A DNA stretch of 64,000 nt, taken from Amaranthus tricolor. Lineage: Eukaryota > Streptophyta > Magnoliopsida > Caryophyllales > Amaranthaceae. Position numbers and translations under genes: made by a program. Shown here piece after piece: positions 59,886 through 64,000 of the stretch; the stretch's first letter is position 1, and the number at the start of each line of letters is the position of its first letter. The notes under the pieces were generated by a model. The model did not search any database. It was not told the origin of the DNA and saw only the letters and a program-made list of their open reading frames with translations. Location of the stretch: contig NC_080050.1 in assembly GCF_026212465.1 (NCBI RefSeq), positions 29,162,570 through 29,226,569 of the forward strand. Direction: 5' to 3'.

Positions 59886-60998
59886 CTTATTTTCAAATCG
59901 TACCTTCATTTAAAGAAAGCACAAGATGGTTAGCACTTAGCATAGTGTCTAATCAAATAAACTTTCATGTATTGCATTTGTAATTAAATTATCCACTGAA
60001 ATAGAATTTTTTACGAGAGCGCATGCGTAATATGCGACCCACCAACAAATAAAGAAGAAAAAATTAGAGTTAGAACACTTTACATTAAGGAAGATATAAG
60101 AGTTGACTAAGTGAGTGATGATGCAAAAGCGTCCACATAAAAAATACAAATACTGATGAATGTCACCTATTTTATATTGTTTTTGTGTCTTATGGATCAT
60201 AATGAATTGTGAAGTTTTTTGCCAGATGAAACATCAATATGTATGATTATTGACCGAATAATTTGTAGTTAGGTTATGATCATAGTTTAGTTCTTATTAT
60301 TGTTTTTAAAAAAAATTTGAAAAATTTGTTCAAAGTATTAGTTGAGAAAAAATAGAAACTATTGTTATGTATTGTTGTCATGAATAAAAGTTCATACGTA
60401 AAGATTTATTTCAAAATACTTTTGCCACAAGGATTGTAAATTGCAAGATTTCAAAAATTACTTGCAAAAAAGTTTCAGATTTTCTAAATGATCATGTAAA
60501 ATTGAAACATCTTTCGTTCAAATCTCCTCTAATTTTTTCCCTCACAAAGTCAATGAATTGTCCATTCTTCTCATTCAAAATTCTCTTTATTTGTCCACCA
60601 TATCACCACATACAAGTCAAAAAGTAAAATAAACCTCAAATTCTTTTCGTTATTTCCCCAACACTATCATGTAGACGATTCTACCACTTCATTGCCTTCT
60701 ACAAAGGTGCATAAGCGGTTTATATCAATAATTGTATAATAACTAATTGCTAAGCGGTTTATATCAATTTTGATTAGAAAAAATAATAAAAAACAATCAA
60801 AATTTTCGCAAATCATACCAAGCACTCAAACCACAATTAGAAGGGAAAATTTAAACCATATTATTACATTGTAGACTAAACTTAATTACAACATTGTACT
60901 TTAAATCATATTTTATACTTTAATCACCGATCATTTACCAATAACTAATTATTACCAAACATCTAGCGAGCCCGAATAAAGAAACCCAAGAGGCAAGT
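59886..60998. other. AT-rich spacer upstream of ASD gene
   Basis: No gene seen. Contains two copies of TAAGCGGTTTATATCAAT near 60712 and 60751. Confidence 0.45.
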
Positions 60999-61258
60999 AC
61001 CTCCTCCATTTTAATTTACTTGCAACGTTTGTTTTTTAGACATTCCAATACATTAATTCAATACTTAACATCTCTAATTATGTATAATAAAAAATTATAA
61101 AAATTTAATATTAATAATCTTTGCAATAAGACGAATCAAGCAAGATTTCACTTGACTATGTTTTAACCTATTAATTAAAAATTAATCACAAATTAAAAGT
61201 GATGAATGGATAATGTTATTTTCTGATGTTGCACCTAATTTGGAAACGGAGGAAATAT
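60999..61258. mobile_element. Stowaway-like MITE upstream of ASD gene
   Basis: Left TACCTCCTCCATTTTAATTT, right (reverse strand) TATTTCCTCCGTTTCCAAAT, with TTGCAAC/GTTGCA-type inner match and TA borders. About 255 bp, ending roughly 115 bp before the ATG of the aspartate-semialdehyde dehydrogenase gene. Confidence 0.6.
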
Positions 61259-61374
61259 AATAAAAACTAAGAGGAGACAAAAAAAAGCTCAATCTTAATT
61301 CAAACACATCAAAAGTAAAAGCCCTAACATCTCCCTTCTCTCATATATCGCCGCCATTTCTCTACCGTAACAAA

Positions 61375-63267
61375 ATGACAACCACCATGAAACTCACCGT
61401 AAAACCCCAAACCCCATGCCTTACCGCCATTACCACCACCTCCAAACCTCATACATCCTCATTCCTTCCTCTCCGCCGCCGCACCATCTCCCCAATCCGC
61501 ATGTCCCTCCGCGACGACGGTCCATCCATCGCCGTCGTCGGTGTCACAGGCGCCGTCGGACAAGAATTTCTCTCTGTCCTATCCGACCGTAACTTCCCTT
61601 ACCGCTCCATCAAACTCCTAGCCAGCAAGCGTTCTGCCGGCAAAGAAATGACATTTGAAGATCGCAATTATGTTATTGAAGAGTTGAATAATGATAGCTT
61701 TGATGGAGTTGATATTGCACTGTTTAGTGCTGGTGGTTCAATTAGTAAACAGTTTGGACCTTTGGCTGTGGAAAAGGGAACTATTGTGGTTGATAATAGT
61801 TCTGCTTTTAGAATGGTGGAAGATGTACCGCTTGTTATTCCTGAAGTTAATTATGAGGCTATGAGTCATATTAAACTTGGGAATGGGAAAGGGGGTTTGA
61901 TTGCTAACCCTAATTGTTCTACTATTATTTGCTTGATGGCTGCTACTCCTCTTCATCGTCATGCTAAGGTTTGTCTTTTCTTCCTTTTATGTTTGATTTT
62001 TTTTTTCTGTGTGTGTTATTGATTGGTTTTGGTCTGTTGTGAAATTTAGGGAAATTAAAATTAAAATGCAATTTTTTTTGGGGGGAATTTAGAGTTGATA
62101 ATAGTTCTGTTGTATTGCATTTTGTGTTCTGTTTTGATGAGCTGCTGTGCAATGAGTTTTTTTGAAGTTATGTAATTGTTTGTATGATTGTTTATTTGGC
62201 TCTTCATGTTGTTGAGGTGATAAAGAAATATGATTCTGTAAGAAGTTGCAATTTACATGATTTGCTAACAGTAAAATTATTTTGAAGTCAATTCGGGTTC
62301 TGATGAACAGAGTAAGAAGCTTTGTAGTGATAGATTGTTTTTTTTTTGTTAGATTGCTATCAATTTGTTAAGAGTGGAAGTATAATCTTTGTTAATGGTT
62401 ATTTGCCATGTTGACTTGTTTTGATTCATGTAGGCAATCTTATATTGTTGGGACTAAGGCTTATTTGGTAACATTTTCTCATCTTTTAAATTCTATCGAA
62501 GTTTATTTATGCAGAGTTATGTGGCTATGGGTTTTGCAGGTCACACGTATGGTTGTCAGTACATATCAGGCTGCAAGCGGTGCTGGTGCGGCTGCCATGG
62601 AAGAGCTTGAGTTGCAAACTCGTGAGGTTATCATAATTCTCTTTTTTAACTTGTCATTTTCTGTTATTTGTATCTGTATTATTTAGTAAAGCACCTTTTC
62701 TAAATTCATCTTTTAATCTATAGTGCATTTTTAATTGTAAAGGTTTTGGAAGGGAAGCCTCCGACATGCAATATCTTTAAGCGACAGGTCTGTTATGTTT
62801 AATTGCTTATGCATCTTTCATAAATATGCATTTGTTTATGGTAACACCTTTTTCACCATTACATTGTTTCTTTTATGCAGTATGCCTTTAATTTGTTCTC
62901 CCACAATGCACCAATACTTTCAAATGGATACAATGAAGAGGAAATGAAGCTAGTGAAGGAAACAAGGAAAATTTGGGTGAGCATTTGAAGCGTAATGGCC
63001 TTGTTTCTATGTTTCTTAATTATCTTATCACTGCATGAGGGATCCATTTTTTCTTTCATAATACTTTATGTTTGTGGGGTTTCTGTTTAAATTAATGTTA
63101 TTTTGTAGTAGCTATACCAGTAAGTTTTTATAATATCCTTATTCTTTACCCTTTTTCTGTTGCAGAATGATATCAATGTGAGAGTTACTGCTACTTGTAT
63201 AAGGGTACCTGTTATGCGTGCACATGCTGAGAGTGTAAACCTTCAGTTTGAGAAACCCCTTGATGAG
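61375..63267 (+). CDS. ASD: Aspartate-semialdehyde dehydrogenase, plastid, 5' part
   Basis: Second enzyme of the aspartate pathway: reduces aspartyl phosphate to the semialdehyde with NADPH, feeding Lys, Thr, Met and Ile synthesis in plastids. Exons seen: 61375-61968, 62540-62626, 62743-62787, 62881-62976 and 63166-63267, all phase 0; later exons lie beyond the window. The first ~45 residues are Thr/Pro/Arg-rich, a transit peptide. The NADP loop is AVVGVTGAVGQEF (about 53-65). The active-site motif is NPNCST with Cys near residue 181. Downstream are the conserved YQAASGAGAAAMEEL, FNLFSHNAPI and the substrate-binding RVPVMRAHAESVN segments. The missing part should carry the C-terminal catalytic and dimerisation residues. 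I see no lesion. Confidence 0.95.
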
Positions 63268-64000
63268 GTACATACTTTCAAGTTTCTTCAAATACGCCCT
63301 CATGTTTATCATTGTTGTGGTTGAATACCTTATTCTCTTATAGTGAGGCTGAATGGGCTCTTTGAAATGCAAAAGCAGCTCATTATTTTTCCTTGTAAAT
63401 AAAAAGAATCTGTAGTGAGTGCATTACATTGTGAATTTCTGGAGGTGATTTATGGATAGAAACAGCTTTTCAAGGCAAATGCTTTCTCTTAATACCTTTG
63501 ACCAGGAAGGAAGAGCATGAGCACTGTGGCACCAAAAGAAAAAAATTGAATCTGCAATGAATGTTGTTGATATGCTGACACAGAAAAAAGATGAATAGTG
63601 CAATAAAGCTGTCAGTTCTTACATTAGGTTGTGTGCATTCCATTTTGGTGAGATAAAAGATTGAAACATCATTAACTTCATATTTGCAAGGGAAGATTCA
63701 TTGATAATCAATGTGAAATGCTGAAGATGTAGTAGTATTATTATAGCTACTAGCCCTTGCGAACAGCTACTGTCATGGTAATTGGCGTTGTGCTTAAGGC
63801 TGTCATCGTCAGCAAAAAACCATAAAGGACTCAGCATAATAGCAAATTAGTTTAAGGGTCTTATCTCTTGTAGCGTAGGCAGATATTTTGTAGAGGAATA
63901 CATTTGGGTAGGGGGTTTGAATTTTTTGCTTAGTATGTATCTAGCGGAGCTTGAAGAGGGATGTGCACAAAAGTACTTCAAAGTCTTCAATTATTTGTGA
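63268..64000. other. Intron of the ASD gene
   Basis: Begins with a GTACATAC donor after DE in exon 5. The next expected exon (starting DTARN in homologues) is not in the window, so this is intron to the window end. Confidence 0.7.

Noticed and set aside
1..64000. CRISPR arrays, bacterial operons, viral genes
   Set aside because: Direct repeats present are transposon ends, microsatellites or duplications; gene structure is plant nuclear throughout and no virus-derived coding sequence was recognised.

Overview
The window is nuclear DNA of a flowering plant. Its genes have many introns with GT-AG borders, it holds plant-only gene families, and the AT-rich spacers are full of small transposons. 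Repeat style and protein sequences suggest a core Caryophyllales species (spinach, beet or amaranth-like), but that placement is inference.

Layout. (1) 1-2717, + strand: 3' half of a SERK-type leucine-rich-repeat receptor kinase (co-receptor family of BAK1). (2) 3.8-14.3 kb: a decayed tandem duplication holding two cystatin (cysteine protease inhibitor) genes. The first is broken by a Mutator-like insertion with a perfect 9-bp target duplication and by replacement of exon 2; the second is intact. The block also carries a copia fragment, nested hAT-type elements and a captured first exon of a V-ATPase subunit c gene. (3) 17968-19539, +: a two-exon gene ending in a plant elicitor peptide motif (PROPEP). 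(4) 22167-22320, -: a U4 spliceosomal RNA gene with its promoter elements. (5) 22982-24688, -: a GFO/IDH/MocA oxidoreductase with a long inverted-repeat element at its promoter. (6) 26865-39195, -: a 19-exon KTF1/RDM3 (SPT5-like) gene of RNA-directed DNA methylation, modelled as 1602 aa with a huge WG/GW tail. (7) 39392-41727: a hAT-type element split by a Mutator-like element that has ~360-bp inverted repeats, palindrome arrays and a captured plant-mobile-domain gene; it ends about 200 bp upstream of the KTF1 start codon. (8) 43555-58383, -: a 20-exon APC5 gene (anaphase-promoting complex), modelled as 917 aa. (9) 61375 onward, +: the 5' part of plastid aspartate-semialdehyde dehydrogenase, running off the window.

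The genes do not form one pathway. Two themes stand out. Cystatin, PROPEP and SERK are all linked by family knowledge to defence; elicitor peptides signal through receptors that use BAK1/SERK co-receptors. KTF1 silences transposons and is itself bordered and invaded by transposons. The most unusual sequence signals are the palindrome-bearing Mutator-like families, which share a TTASTAA core at three places, and the PROPEP gene with its Asp/Gly-repeat linker. Exon borders were read by eye. The KTF1 and APC5 models each sum to an exact multiple of three and splice in frame, which supports them.
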